This document shows positions 50,636-62,800 of a stretch of DNA of 64,000 nucleotides, in pieces (position 1 is the first letter of the stretch; each line of letters opens with the position of its first letter). Made by a program: the position numbers and the translations under genes. Source of the stretch: Chamaea fasciata (lineage: Eukaryota; Chordata; Aves; Passeriformes; Sylviidae); the NCBI GenBank assembly GCA_029207755.1, contig JARCOQ010000016.1, positions 2,795,001 to 2,859,000 on the forward strand, in the 5' to 3' direction. The notes below the pieces were generated by a model. It had not been told where the DNA came from. It did not search any database and saw nothing but the letters and a program-made list of their open reading frames with translations.

Positions 50636-50670
50636 TTTGGCGGGCAGGCTTGTTCTACCTGCCCACCAAA
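50636..50670. repeat. 13-bp hairpin with one mismatch
   Basis: TTTGGCGGGCAGG (50636-50648) pairs with CCTGCCCACCAAA (50658-50670) across a 9-nt loop, with one C/A mismatch. It is near chance level on its own but lies 190 bp from the stronger hairpin at 50,857. Confidence 0.8.
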
Positions 50671-50856
50671 AAAACCCAACCGAACAAAAAACCTTCAAAT
50701 CCGTGTAAAAGCTGGCTGGGCAGCCAGGTCCCAGAGCTGATACTCCGAGTAGGAGGGCTGGGGTTGGTTCTCATGGCATGAATGAGGTTATTGGCTTCAG
50801 TAGAAAGTGACTGCTCTAGGAATACTCAAGATGAGAAATCCCATTTGGCCATTCCT

Positions 50857-50893
50857 AGTACCCTTAAGATGCAGAACTCATCTTAAGGGTACT
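50857..50893. repeat. Perfect 15-bp hairpin
   Basis: AGTACCCTTAAGATG (50857-50871) is followed by the 7-nt loop CAGAACT and then the exact reverse complement CATCTTAAGGGTACT (50879-50893). By my rough estimate only about 0.001 such perfect structures (15-bp arms, loop up to 20 nt) are expected by chance in this window. A related word, ACTCAAGATGAG, lies about 34 bp upstream, suggesting local copying, for example a template-switch mutation. It is too short for a canonical microRNA precursor. Perfect pairing implies a young origin or selection. Confidence 0.92.
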
Positions 50894-52199
50894 CAGATAC
50901 TTCTCAATGTGTTTTACTTCCTACTGAGGGAAGGTGGGAGTGCTACAGCCACCTCCAGGCATGCATGTGGCATTTTCTTCTCCTGTTCTCCTGTGAAAGC
51001 AAGTTGACCTCAGCTGCTTGCTGCAATAAATCTTCTCCCATTTTCTCCTTCTCTTATTCTTTCCCGTTTAAAGTTGTTGGCACGTTAGACTTAAATACAC
51101 TATACTCATTTCTCTAGGAGCCCTGACACATTGTTAAATGACCGTGAATCTATTTTAGTTGCACCTTAATTTATTAACTCTCCTGCCTGCCTCCAGTGTT
51201 GGTGCCTCTATTGTAGGATCATAGGAGGCTTGGGTTGATTATCCTCCTAACTCTATTTCATATGCAGAGCCATTCTTTCCCTCTGCTCCATGTTATTATA
51301 ATAAAGCCAAAAGCTCTCTCATTTTTTCATTTGCAGTTCACATTGGGATACTACATACCTTATTCCTTTCTTCTTAGTTCTTACATTCTTTTTGTTGTGT
51401 AATGCAGTCAGAGGGTGCAGATATATTCTGCCTCTAAAAGCTGCTTTGCTGAACTTAGGGATGGAGATAATCCTATTTTTATCAAGTGAACTACTGAATC
51501 TTCTCTCCTGAGAGCTCTTTCCCCCATCACTGCCAGAAACTGGTCACACCCTCAGAGGCACGTAATTGCCAGTCTGCACATCGAGGCGTTTCTTTGCACC
51601 ACTGGGATGCTGATATCAGTTTCCAGCTGCCCCTTGAGCTCCACTGCCGTAGAGCCTTTTGATTTCTCTTGGTCAGAAAGCCAAGGAGACCTAAACTGCA
51701 GGTCATCCCCAGCCCATCAACCATGACTTGCCCCTGCAGTCCTGCAGCCAGTCTTACCCCATCACCTCAGTGGTTTGCCCTCAATAAAAGGGCAGCTGCA
51801 CTTTCTTCAAAGGAAACACTCAGTTTTTGAGAGCTCCATTTGGCAGAGTTGCTTTTCTCTGCCTCGCCTGCGCGGTTTTCTTCAAGCTGCTTTAAAGTCT
51901 TTGACTCACACTACAGTTTACAGCTCCAGTGCAGCTCGGCAGGGTTTAATAAACGGTCTGAAGTGGCCACAAAAGGCTGATTAGTGCTTGGTGGCCCTTC
52001 AGCAGCCTCGAGCCACTCGGAGGGGAGTCACCTCAGCCACAGGGGCTGGGAGCTCAGGGCAGTGCTGGCTCCACACGCTCCCTGGGCCAGCTGCAGACAC
52101 AGCCTCTCCCTCCTGGCAGAGCAGCTATTGATTTTTACAGCTGTTCTTGGGGGAACTCACAAGAAGAAAATTATTTTCTTTTAAGTTCAAGTGCAGGAG
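50894..52199. other. Non-coding DNA, no gene recognised
   Basis: No frame longer than about 70 codons and no recognised repeat family. The reverse complement of a CR1 tail is hinted at near 51,217-51,240 but is too weak to call. Confidence 0.5.
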
Positions 52200-52760
52200 T
52201 CTGCCTTGCTAAAGGGCTTATCTTTGCCTATAAGTTTTACCAATACAGTCTGAGTCGTATAATTAAAGTCGCACAACCCCCCATGGTGTGGAAAATCCTA
52301 TAAAAATGCTTTATATGGAGATAACTGTATGAATTTAAAACAGCCTCCTATCAGTATAAATGCACCCCCATGAGAGCCTCTACAAATATAGTTACTGTCC
52401 AAGAGCATACATCAAGGGATTTTATAACTCTTCAGTGATTTATGTCACTCTCTAGCACTGAATAGTGTCTCGTTCGAGCCTTCCAAACACAGGGAACAGA
52501 CGAATCTTTAAAATCTCATGAGGTTAAAAAAAAAAAAAATCTATATTTTATATCATATATTTATATTTTATGGTGAGTGCTAATTTAAGTGCCACACAGT
52601 TATTTCTCCTTGGATTTCTAGCTCCAGTTCAAACAGGCTTTAGTATTTTCATTACAATTCAGCGTGTTTATTTAGCATTACAGCTGGCTGAACTATTCAT
52701 TACTAATTTAGCCTACTTATTTATTTTTATTTATTTATGGTAAGTGAATCTTCACCGTAT
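52200..52760. promoter_or_regulatory. Candidate conserved non-coding region, AT-rich
   Basis: ORF-free and AT-rich. It contains a 13-A run (52,526-52,538), TATATTTATATTTTATGG, CATTACAATTCAGCG, TTATTTAGCATTACAGC, CATTACTAATTTAGCC and a TTTA-rich stretch at about 52,715-52,738. The non-repetitive parts resemble enhancer sequence with homeodomain-type words. The AT runs themselves are low complexity. Confidence 0.28.
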
Positions 52761-54550
52761 TAATCCTGGTTCTCCTCCCACAATGTTCAGACTCTAACAG
52801 CATTCCCTGGAGAGAATTTGGGAGGACGATTATTCAGACCTAAAGTCAGTTCACATCTATCAATTCCCTATTTATTCTTTGCGGGGTGTGTCTGAATGCC
52901 TGAGTGTTTGCGATGACTCCTAGGAGTTCCTGCAAACACATTTCTGGAAATAAATTTATTTATTTATGCTAAAAAAAAAAAAATAATTAAAACCCCCAAA
53001 AGAGAGAAAGAAAATTTAATCCTCCCTCCCACACCCTGTCCAAGCACTCGTATGAGCAGTGTGAGAGGAAAATCACGTATTTTCTGTGACAGACCATGAG
53101 TAGCTCCTGTCCACAGCAAGCCTGGCTAATTCACCTGTCACTAAATTTGATCCTCATTTGCGTATGTGAGCTCACTCTGTCTCTGCTTCCTTCAAAGATG
53201 GAAAGAGCAGAACATTTTACTGGGATTTTAAATCTCTGAGAGCCCCCCTGCCCTTATGATGACTGCTTTCCAACACGTACCAGCAAGGACATAAATAGCT
53301 GAACTCTGGTCCCCATTCCTGCAGGGAAACAAAGACCCAGAACATCGTGTGCTGCAGCATCCCTGTCTCTGGGGCTGCTGTTCCCTCTTGCAGAGCTCTC
53401 TGATCCAATCTGCTCTGGCCTGTATAACACACTGCAGCTCTTGCTTGTGTCCCTTCTAGACACACACAGCTCTGTGAGATGGGAAAGGGCACCCAGGCAC
53501 ACTCTGCCATTCATCCCTCCAACAAATGGTCACCCTGCACAAGATGCTCATTCTGCCAGAGCCTGGGACGCTCCTTGCTTTTAAAGCACTGCACACATGC
53601 AGGTCTTGAGGCCTTTCCAGAGCAAGAGCAGCCAGTTCTGCTGACCTGACCCTCAGAACTGCCTGCAAGCCCTTCCAGAGCCCATCCTGTGAAGCGTGTA
53701 CCCCAGAGAACCACGGGGTGCACACCAAGCTTCCACCCCAGGGAGGAGAGCCTCAGTGACCCTGGTGCTTTGCTGCAGGTCTGGCAGTGCTGATCATGCA
53801 CTTCGGTGCAAGGGACATCCAGCAATATCAAGCAGCCCTTTCTGCTTTGCTTCCTCTCAAGCCACCCATTCAGGTTTTTCAGCAGCAGTAGAGAGTTTTC
53901 ACTTTTAATTTACCTCTTTCAGCGCTAGCTAAATATTCCATTTTTCTCCCCTGCTATAACCAATAAAAGCCAAAGTGAACACACTTATTTTCAGTATCTG
54001 ACACCAACAGTAGAAATTCAGCTCATCCTTTCATTCCTGCCACAGCAGAAGGGAAAGGTTGTTGAGACATGGCTTCGGGCAGCAGGGCTTTCCGAGCTCT
54101 AGGCGTGTTCTCTTGAGACTTTCTCATTCCCTGGAGACATCCTTAAACTCTCTCACCGACTCAGTCTCTGACCTTTCAGTGAACTACCTCCCAGACTTAA
54201 AAACACCGAGGACTTGAATATACTCACAAGAAGCACTTTCCCCGGATGTTATCATGGCAAAATCTTTTTCAGTTATTTACCCTTACCTCCTTTGGCTCAC
54301 AATCCTTTAGCGGATCCCCAAAAACCAAAGAGCTTTACCTCACCTTCCACCTCATATGACTCCCTTTTCAGTACTACAGTTTCAGTCTCTGATAATACAT
54401 GGGATCGTGTATCAATTTTCAATTTCAACTCAGTACGTGTCCCTTTCATTTTCAGGTTCCCAGCCCATTCATCTACTGCTGCAGTGATAATATTAATCTG
54501 ATGGATAATCCTGTGCAGCTCGGGCTGTCATCACCCATGCAGCACCACAA
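52761..54550. other. Non-coding DNA, no gene recognised
   Basis: TTTATTTATT followed by a 13-A run lies at 52,955-52,983. Minus-strand frames of 86-106 codons at 53,217-53,831 are unrecognised and overlap each other. No mobile element was recognised. Confidence 0.5.
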
Positions 54551-54622
54551 TGGTGCTTGAAATGCAAAGAAAAAAAAAAAGATAGTGGTCAGAATGGGAG
54601 AGCAGAGTTTCTAAAGGCTCCA
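54551..54622 (+). repeat. Inverted repeat, left arm
   Basis: The core 54,581-54,622 matches the reverse complement of 55,209-55,250 with only 2 differences in 42 bp. The similarity continues through the adjoining A-rich run (54,570-54,580) and less exactly to about 54,551. A small hairpin, AGCACCA/TGGTGCT, lies at its outer edge (54,541-54,557). The two arms are separated by about 586 bp of unrelated-looking sequence. Confidence 0.92.
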
Positions 54623-55208
54623 GCAGCCAGCAGGCAGCAGTTTCTGCAGGCTGAGACTCCGAGCACTGCAGCATCCTCCACATCACCTCCTCTCTGCGGA
54701 GTCCCTGAGCTTTGGTGACATCCACCCCTCAGTGTGCCAGGTCACCTGCCCGGTGGGAGAGGTCAGACCAGCAGCTTGTGCTCCATGGGAAGCTGAATGT
54801 CACACCACAGGTTAATTCAACGTCTCCCAACAGATAATCCCAGGCTAATTTGTTCCATATCCCAGTCCTAACCCAGTCTTTCATCACAAACTGCATTAGT
54901 CCTGCTAAAATTTCCGGATGGATGCTTCAGCCTCAGTCACTCATCGGTTCTGCTGCAGCTCCACACATCTTCCACATCCTCCAGCTAAAAATTGTCCTCC
55001 CTGAGATGTGCCACGTTAGACGGCATTGCCCAAACCTCTGCCCCAGACCAGGTTGTGTTTTACCCAAGCATTATTCAAACACGTGAAGTGCATCAGGGCT
55101 GTCATTCCCAGAAACATTCCCTCTGGCCATCTTCCTCTGCGGCACAGCTCAGCGCACACACACGCAGAGGAAAATGCTGCTTAATCTTTTTCAGACTTCC
55201 AGATGTGT
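54623..55208. other. Sequence between the inverted arms
   Basis: Short frames only (up to 113 codons, ending beyond the right arm). Two patches containing CATCCTCCA-type words (about 54,670 and 54,976) look alike but may be coincidental. I see no transposase-like frame. Confidence 0.5.
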
Positions 55209-55270
55209 TGGAGCCTTTAGGAACTCTGCTCTCCCATTCTGACCGCTATCTTTTTTTCTTTACAGCACCA
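55209..55270 (-). repeat. Inverted repeat, right arm
   Basis: The reverse complement of the left arm at 54,551-54,622. On the plus strand it begins TGGAGCCTTTAGGAACTC and ends in a T-rich run plus AGCACCA. The A-rich end of each arm faces outwards, so the pair could be two opposed copies of one short retroposed family, the ends of a larger element, or an inverted local duplication. In the same reading frame the arms encode nearly identical peptides, which follows from the DNA identity and is not evidence of coding. Confidence 0.92.
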
Positions 55271-58200
55271 CGCATTTACTCAAAATTCACTCATGGTCCA
55301 ATGTATTTGAAGGATCGTCTTTGCTCCATCTAAGCAAGGTTTCTAATGCCCCCAATGTCTGACAAGCTACATGCAGTTGTACAGCTCAGAGCAACCCCTG
55401 TGCCCATAACACCTGCAGCCACAAGTCACAGAAAGTCCTGCAGGCTGCAGAGACACATCTCCACCATCTCTAGGGACCATTGCATTCATGTTCTCATGGA
55501 GGGTTAACGGCTCATTAAAAATAAAAATATTGGGTACTCTCACAATTTGAAATTGTAAAATCACATTAGATTTGTTTCCATTCAATTTTTTTTCCCCCCG
55601 AAAATAATGGGAAACAGGGTTTGTCATGCTGACAGACTGCACAGTTCAACAAGAGGCTGGCAGGTTCCATCCACGGTAAAAGCCTGATGCTCCGTGGCCA
55701 ATACCGTCACTGTCTCTCTCTCCTGCCACATCACATGGTTTTTACTCACAGGCTGCAGAGCAAAGGGAGAGCTGTGACTCATCTCCCGAAGACTTTCAAG
55801 AAACAGTTGATCATCTTGAACTGAGAGTCACTGCTGTGAGGCCAGCACTCCCCTTCTCCTGACCAGAGTGTGGCTGGGAGGCTGTGACTCATGGAGAAGT
55901 CAGGAGGGTTCAGTGCACAACTTTCCTTTCCGTAGGAAATGGTTCAGTGCAAGATTCCTGTTCCCTTTTGTGTGCTTTTTAAAGCATCTCTTTTAACACT
56001 ACTCCACAGTGTTGTGTCTGATCCTCTTCACCCCACAGAGGGTTTCAGATCACAGATGTTCAGGGCTAAGGACTGAGCAAAGCAATCCCAGACACCAAAG
56101 GGCAGAGCGAGAATGTGTTTTGCCGGAGAGCAGGAATGTTCAGAAATGATGTTCAGCAAGGGTCTTGTGGCTTTCAAGAGCATTTCCCTGCTTCAGTCTC
56201 CCTTTCTGCCCGTGGTGTCCAGGGATGGACCCTTGGGATTTAGAGGAGGGAAAGGCTAAGGGTGCTCTTTTCATTTCCTTCAGGTATCATTTCCTTCAGT
56301 GCATGTTTCATGTGACCTTTACATCCGTGACAAAATTCAAGAAACCCCATCATTAAAACCTACATCTCTATGCTGCCTGCCTAACCAACATGAGTACCCA
56401 AGGCTTCTTGTCCTGAGGACACCGTCAAGAACAGCAATATTCCAGTCTGGTAAGTGGCCCTGCTGCAATTCTCACTGTGTTCTGCACCTTCCATGGGACA
56501 TAGGGCCTCCCCTCTTCAAAAGCACAAGAAATCTCAGAGGAATTCTTGCTTTCCTTAATTTCCAGTTAGAAAATATTGTTGAACGTCCTTCTGGGACAAT
56601 AAATGGAGATTCGTGTCTGCATGAACCACTCAGTCTGCATAATGCAACAGACACTTCATTCTTCTAACACTAACAAAGGACCCCAAAATGAGTGACTTTT
56701 CTAGGAAAAGCATGATGCTTCTTGCAGGTAACTTTTTCCTGAGCAAAAAGAAGACAAAGAAAGTAAAAAGCCCACTGCCTTGGTCTAACTTCATATTGCA
56801 TTTTCCAGATGTAACTTTGGCATAAATTTGGATCCAGCTCCATCTAATACACAAAGCTATTGAGGCTCCTGCAGACATTTGCCACCCCACAAGGCAGAGG
56901 TAAAACTCTGGGGCAAATCTTGCACTGTCCCCGAGGTGAGGACTCGTCAGTGCCAAGGTCTCTTTCTGCTTTTTGGGTATGTCTGCGTGTTGGGAAGGAC
57001 GGGAGCTCCCCTCCCTGGGCAGTGGCCGGCAGCCAGGGCACAGACGGGCCTTTGTGAGCAGCGGGGAGCCCGGAGGGACCCCGCAAAAGGCCTCCAGCCT
57101 TGAATAATGCAGAGGGTGAGAAACGCTTTAAACAAAAATAGTTTCTGACTAAGACTTCTCATGGAGCCTGGAGCACCAACCTGCCAGCCCCAATCTGTGT
57201 CTGAGTCCCCTCGCAGCAGTCCCAGTGTCCTGGCTGCTTCCTGCGGGCTTGGTGCAGAGCAGCGCCCGGCAGAAAGCAGCAGCCTTTCATCTCCCCACCT
57301 CAAGGTCCCCCACCCCAGCACACAAAGGAGCTTTTATTTGCTAATGAAAGGCAGGAAGCAGACTTAAATTAATCAAGTGAAGCCTCTCTCCCTTTCCTAT
57401 AAAGAAACTAATTCCAGTTAAACAGAGGTTTTGTCGTTCTTCTCATTTTGAGATCCAACAACTGTACAATAAAGTGCATACCAATGAGTGTCATTATCCC
57501 TCCATTCCCCAGGACAGCTGTAATCCCCATCCTATGAGCCTCACGACAGGCACACTCCCAGAGGAGGGCAGTGCAATGGCACTAGGTAGCTGCAATTAAT
57601 GAATTGGCAGTAGGGCCAGCAGGGTTTGGGTCTTGCTAAATCAAAATCCTATTAGATTTGTTTTGACCCGGAGACATTTGCAAGTATTTCCTCCGCCCAG
57701 ATCAAGCTCCGAAGGATTTATTACACTTTTGGATGCCAAACCCTTTCTTTCCTCTCTCTGGATAATTTGTTTCCAAATTGTTTGCAATCCCAGCCTGGGA
57801 ACTTTGAAGGACAGCTGCAGTGAACCTCGTACAGACCGGTTACAGACAAGCACTGAGGCATATTAGGGATCTGGGTGCTTTTGTTTGCATGTTTTAAAGG
57901 CTCAGGATTTTTTTTTCTCTGTTTATTACGTGTATATTTGTCTCCCCTTAAAGGAACTCAAAGATCTTAGAGTAACTTTCTTTGTGTAACTCTGATATCT
58001 CTAACATCAAGAATTATTTGCTTACATCTATTTTCCCTTCAGCTCTCTTTTAGCTCATCAGTGCATACTGGAATCATAATCCCAAATACAATTCCAGTCT
58101 TAGACTTCAGTGAAAGTGGAAATTCTGAACATATTCCTGAACTGGGCATTGAAAGAGACAAAAGTTTGCAATTAAATGAGATGTTAATGCCTTTATGATA

Positions 58201-59765
58201 TCTGGCTCCAGCTCCCAGCTGCTGGCTCCTGAACACTCTGATGCTTTCAAAGTCCTTGTTCAAGGTGCATTCTTCTTGCACAAGCAGTAGACACTGCCAA
58301 TGTCAATGTAGTGCCTGCAGCGAGAAACTTCTTGGATAGCGAAGTTCATCAATTCAAACTCTTCTAAATGGAGGGCTTTATACAGTTTTAAACCTCTTCT
58401 GCTCCCCTTAGCATCTTTTATTTGTGAGGGAGACTGACCTCTTTATTGTTTCAGGGGTCATTGGGAAATTTAATTTTGACATTTCCAAAATGGACAGGCC
58501 AAGGAAGCTGTGGCAAGGGAAGTCAAGGCACCTCAACTGCTGGGTAGATCTGATAAGGGAGGACAATTCTGATCAGCATCAATATTGCCCACTGCCCTTT
58601 CCTTTGTATCTACTGCCTGTACCATCACCTTTAAGCTCCACTGAGAGGGGCTGTGTTGACTGCACAGCCCTTACACTACTCAGAGACTTCTCACTCCTTG
58701 CAAGGTTGAAAATACATTCTTGTTTTGGTTGGCACATTTTCACTCCCAGTGTCTGTGTCTCACCCTTCCTACTGCTGTGCCACTGTTAGAATGCGTTTGC
58801 TCACACCCAGCAGTCCCTTCTGGGAGCTGCTGTGACCCCAGGGAGGCCCAGCTGGTGCCTCAGTCCTGCCTTACTGATGTCCCAGTTCAGGAAAACACAG
58901 TCCCAGGATGCTGCTCAGCAGCTCCTGCTGGCAGGGACTCACAGGGTCCAGACCTCCCTCCCCAGGAGGCCACCACAAGCCACCATGTACGTCCTCGTGT
59001 CCACTCCAAGTGATGGGAACGAACAAAATCCATCCCTGGGAAATTCTCAGGCCTCAAAATCTGGCTGTGACTTGAAACACAAAAGGCACTGATGAAATAA
59101 AGGTCAAGGAGATGAAAATGTTTCGACAAGGTCAAATTTATTTTGGGGAATTTTAATCCATTCCTTTGACTTTTATCTGACAGATGGGCTGAACTCTTAA
59201 AACACTGGTGATATTATAATCTAAAGCTCAGCAGCCCATTCCTGTTTCTTATGCAGGACTCAGCTGCCTGTCCTGTGGCCCTTCCCCAAGCCCTCAGCCA
59301 AGAGATAGGAACACCTGACTGGCCATGGGTGAGGGGCATTTCCCAACTCTAGGTTGCTCTACAGCAAATAAATATCTATTAATGTTATGATGGGAAAGGG
59401 CTTGTGTACAGATCTCACACACTCAAGGATGGGCAGCCCAGACTGCACCTGGCTCCTGCTCTCTGCAGCAGGTGGCCTAATGCAGGCAAGAATTAACCTG
59501 AGGAAGCCTTTGTCTTTCTGTTTCCCAATCTGAATTAGGTGAGGAGAGTGGTGCCACTTCCAGGGCCATCAAGCTTGGCTTTCTGCAGGCTCGTGGAGAG
59601 GGGGTGGCCTCAGCAACCCCAACACAATTACAGCAACAAGGATGGCAACACTTCACTAGAGCTCTTCCTCACTTCATCACAGGGCAGAGGTGTCAAAACC
59701 TCCCAAAGAGAGACATTTTTCAAAATTTTAGGTAATATCTAGAGTCCAGCACATGAGCTCGTAGC
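55271..59765. other. Non-coding DNA with paired AP-1-like sites
   Basis: GCTGTGACTCAT occurs at 55,771-55,782 and again at 55,881-55,892 (110 bp apart, same strand), each containing the AP-1 consensus TGACTCA. 56,840-57,320 is GC-richer, with overlapping frames of up to 124 codons on both strands. 58,424-58,789 is open for 121 codons on the plus strand. No domain or mobile element was recognised. Confidence 0.5.
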
Positions 59766-59815
59766 TGTCTCAGACCATGGCGTGCAGCCATGAGGCTCTC
59801 CAAGCGTCTGAGACA
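59766..59815. repeat. Nested stem-loop
   Basis: TGTCTCAGAC (59766-59775) pairs with GTCTGAGACA (59806-59815). Immediately inside the left arm, CATGGC (59776-59781) pairs with GCCATG (59787-59792) across 5 nt. The outer stem can stack directly on the inner hairpin, leaving a 13-nt bulge. The structure is seen directly; any function is unknown. Confidence 0.8.
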
Positions 59816-62800
59816 CACAGCACTTTAAAGCATTGGAGGTTAATATTCTGCAGAGAGTGGAGGCAGTATTTGATAAACACCATCTCTGACAGACAATCCC
59901 ATCACAACTGGGGCTTAGAGGTTTGTTTGGAAATGAGACTCAGAGCCACAACATAAAGAAAATACAAGCTCTGAGCAATAGCACTTTGCGAGATGATAGG
60001 AGGAAAAATGGCTTTATTAGCAAATAAAGAAATAGCACACTCAGCCAGATGTTATTTAGGAGACCCGGCCTGACAATTGATATACTGATACCTAGCTGTT
60101 GCCCAAGTAGGAGAACTCAGTGAGATATCTCTCTTTTGCACGCAAAACAAATCAACTGATTCCTGCAGAGACATCAGGCAGAGTGGTTTGCACAAGGAGC
60201 AAGGGCAGAGGGCTCAGGAAAGAAGTGAGCGCAGCAACAGGTCACAGTGCCCAGCAGGAGCAAACATTCCAGCAACACACATGGGAACTGATCATGGTGG
60301 AGAACATCCAGTGAAACAGAGAATGGGCCCTTTTGGTGCTACAGAGTAACACAGCATCACCCAGGCAGGAAGGACAAGTGAATAATGCCATAGTATAAAA
60401 AGGAAATGCACATCCTTAGGTTGATGATATGCTGATGTGTGTGGGATGACCCCAATGAATATTGCTAATGAGCCAGCACCACTGCAATGTTAATTAATTT
60501 GAGATCTAACAGTAAAGTAAAATAATTAGATCATAAATCTGACGGATTAGGGCAGTCAGATGGTGAAAATAACAAATCAAATCTACACAAGAAAACTTCG
60601 GCATTCTGTAACAGTGTGCCACGAAAAGATCAGATTAAATGTGGTTTTAGCTGAGAGGCAGAAATGTACTTTTCTAGGAGATTACCACATGTTCCCTTGG
60701 GGAACTGATGATAGCTGGAGAGGTGTGAGCACAGCTCCTACCCTGCATTCTTGAGTATTCCAGTGTTATTCTATCAATCTCCTTACACCAGCAATGGAGC
60801 TAGTGCCAGGGTACAACAGCAGTTAAAAAGTGAAGCCAGAGTTAAGAGCTGCTCAAAAATACCCTTTGTTGATCCCACAGCTCAAGTCACCACCTCTAAA
60901 ACCAAGTCAGCTCCCCTCAACCAGCAACTCAGTTGTAGGAAAGTGCATTAAGCATACAAAAAACTTGCAGTGATGCTTTAGACTCAGCCAGTGCACATTA
61001 TCCTGGCTCCAGCAGCCACAGCCAGGCTCTGCCTCTCTGTTGAGATAACAAGCTGCATACTGCTTATCTGCCATTAGACATATGGCAGTAAGAGACCTGA
61101 GGAGAACTCATCCAGACTGCACAGCACATCATGAACATCTTGTATAATGAGAACAAGGTGGGGTGTCAAGGATATGAGGATGATGACAACCAACACAGCA
61201 ACGTTTGCACAAAACCTGGAGCCAAAGCACCCCCGAACAATGGAGGAGCCTTTGGAAGCAAACACTTTCTCCCAGTCATTCTGAGGCTCATCAAAGCAAA
61301 GTAAGGATGGCCTGGGAAAGAGCTGTCATAAACTGAATGCTCAACTCTAGGCTAAATCCTTTTCAGCCCATGTGTTGCACTGCCCAGTGATTTGGCTGTA
61401 TCGTGCATTTATGGGATATTACCATGACGGATGTCCATGCTCATTTGACAAAAGCTGCAGCCACTAGAAAACGTCATTACAAGAGCATCATACACATTTG
61501 CTGACACCCTGCCTGCCAGAATGTCTCCACTTTACAGATGTCCCATTTTCAATTTACAGAGAAAAGAGTTCAACAGAACACAGAACAGAGAGAGAGGAGC
61601 AAGACTCACTGAGGGTCCTTTCATGGCAAGGGGGAGCCAGCGGGGAAAACTCCAACAGGATCTCATCCAACTATGATTTACACCTCAGCTTTCTGTTAGA
61701 GGACAGATGCATTCACAGTCCTTCAAACCTCCCTCCTCTCTCAGAATTCCAGGAGCATTTATAAATACTCTTTACTCTTCTCATTCGAGTAACAGAATGT
61801 GAAGTTTGAAGGGTATTTTTCCCCTTGCAGCACCCATCACTGCAGCCACAGAAAAACCTACAGCTGAATAATTGTCTGAAGCAAGAACTACTCCAGGTTC
61901 CAAGCTGGTGTCTTAGTAATATTCAGGGCAAGGTCTCTTGGGTCTTTCTGGCTGAAGACATCTAAAGCATATTATTTTTGTATGACTCTGCCATTACAGA
62001 AGTGCAGTTTCCTCCAGGACAGAGGGTTGCAAACAACCAGAACAAAGACATACACAACATTCTGCACATCACACAGGAGCATGTACATGCTGGCTGGGAA
62101 AAATCCCTGCGGGAAAATCCCTCATCCTAAACAATGAAAACTTAATCATCCCTCACAGGGCAATGCACAGGACATATTTCAGTAGCTCCATGGAACCCTA
62201 ATATCAGGAAAGATCCCTCCTTGGTGAAAAGCACTAGTACCAGCTCTTTAGATTTTAGATAAAATATCCAGTTGAAAATATGCAGAAAAAAAAGGGTGCA
62301 AGAAACCCTGTCCAGAATGGCACCTCACCTCTGTTCTCCAGCCCAGGAAATACTCATTTCCACAGAAAGCAAAGTACTTGGCAAGACCAAAAATGCTTGG
62401 GGAAGGATTGAGTGTCTTCCTCTCCCCTAGTGTTGTGTGGCTGAGCCGCTTGCTTCAGGCTCATTTTAGGAGTAGTAGAGGAAAACCAGCTTTGCCTGAG
62501 CCAGGCTGATGGACATTCGTCTGGTGGGGACCACCACACACCTCAGGGAAGTGCAGCATCAGCAACTTATTGATGCTGCAACCTGCCTCAGCCCCCCAGC
62601 CCATAAACACATAGCCAGGGGCTGCCTGAAGTTGAGTTTTGGTAATTCGGGTCAAATATCTGGCCAAGATCAGTATGCCCTACACGCTACCTCAACTGCA
62701 AAATCAATTTCAAAGGGGTCAAGACACAAAATTCAGCTGAAGGTCCAGATTCGTTGCTGTGTACTGAAAGGGGCCTCCAGAAGCAGCAAGAAAACACAAG

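Noticed and set aside
51217..51240. Possible reverse-strand CR1 tail (GGATCATAGGAGGCTTGGG)
   Set aside because: Only a loose match over about 20 bases, and the neighbouring sequence does not continue the CR1 layout.
54531..55333. Nearly identical peptides encoded in the two arms of the inverted repeat
   Set aside because: The peptide similarity follows directly from 95% identical DNA read in the same register. Both differences change the amino acid, so there is no sign of protein-level selection.
61074..61265. 63-codon minus-strand frame with a hydrophobic, membrane-like stretch
   Set aside because: Too short, no family match that I know and no gene context. Hydrophobic stretches of this size arise often in chance frames.
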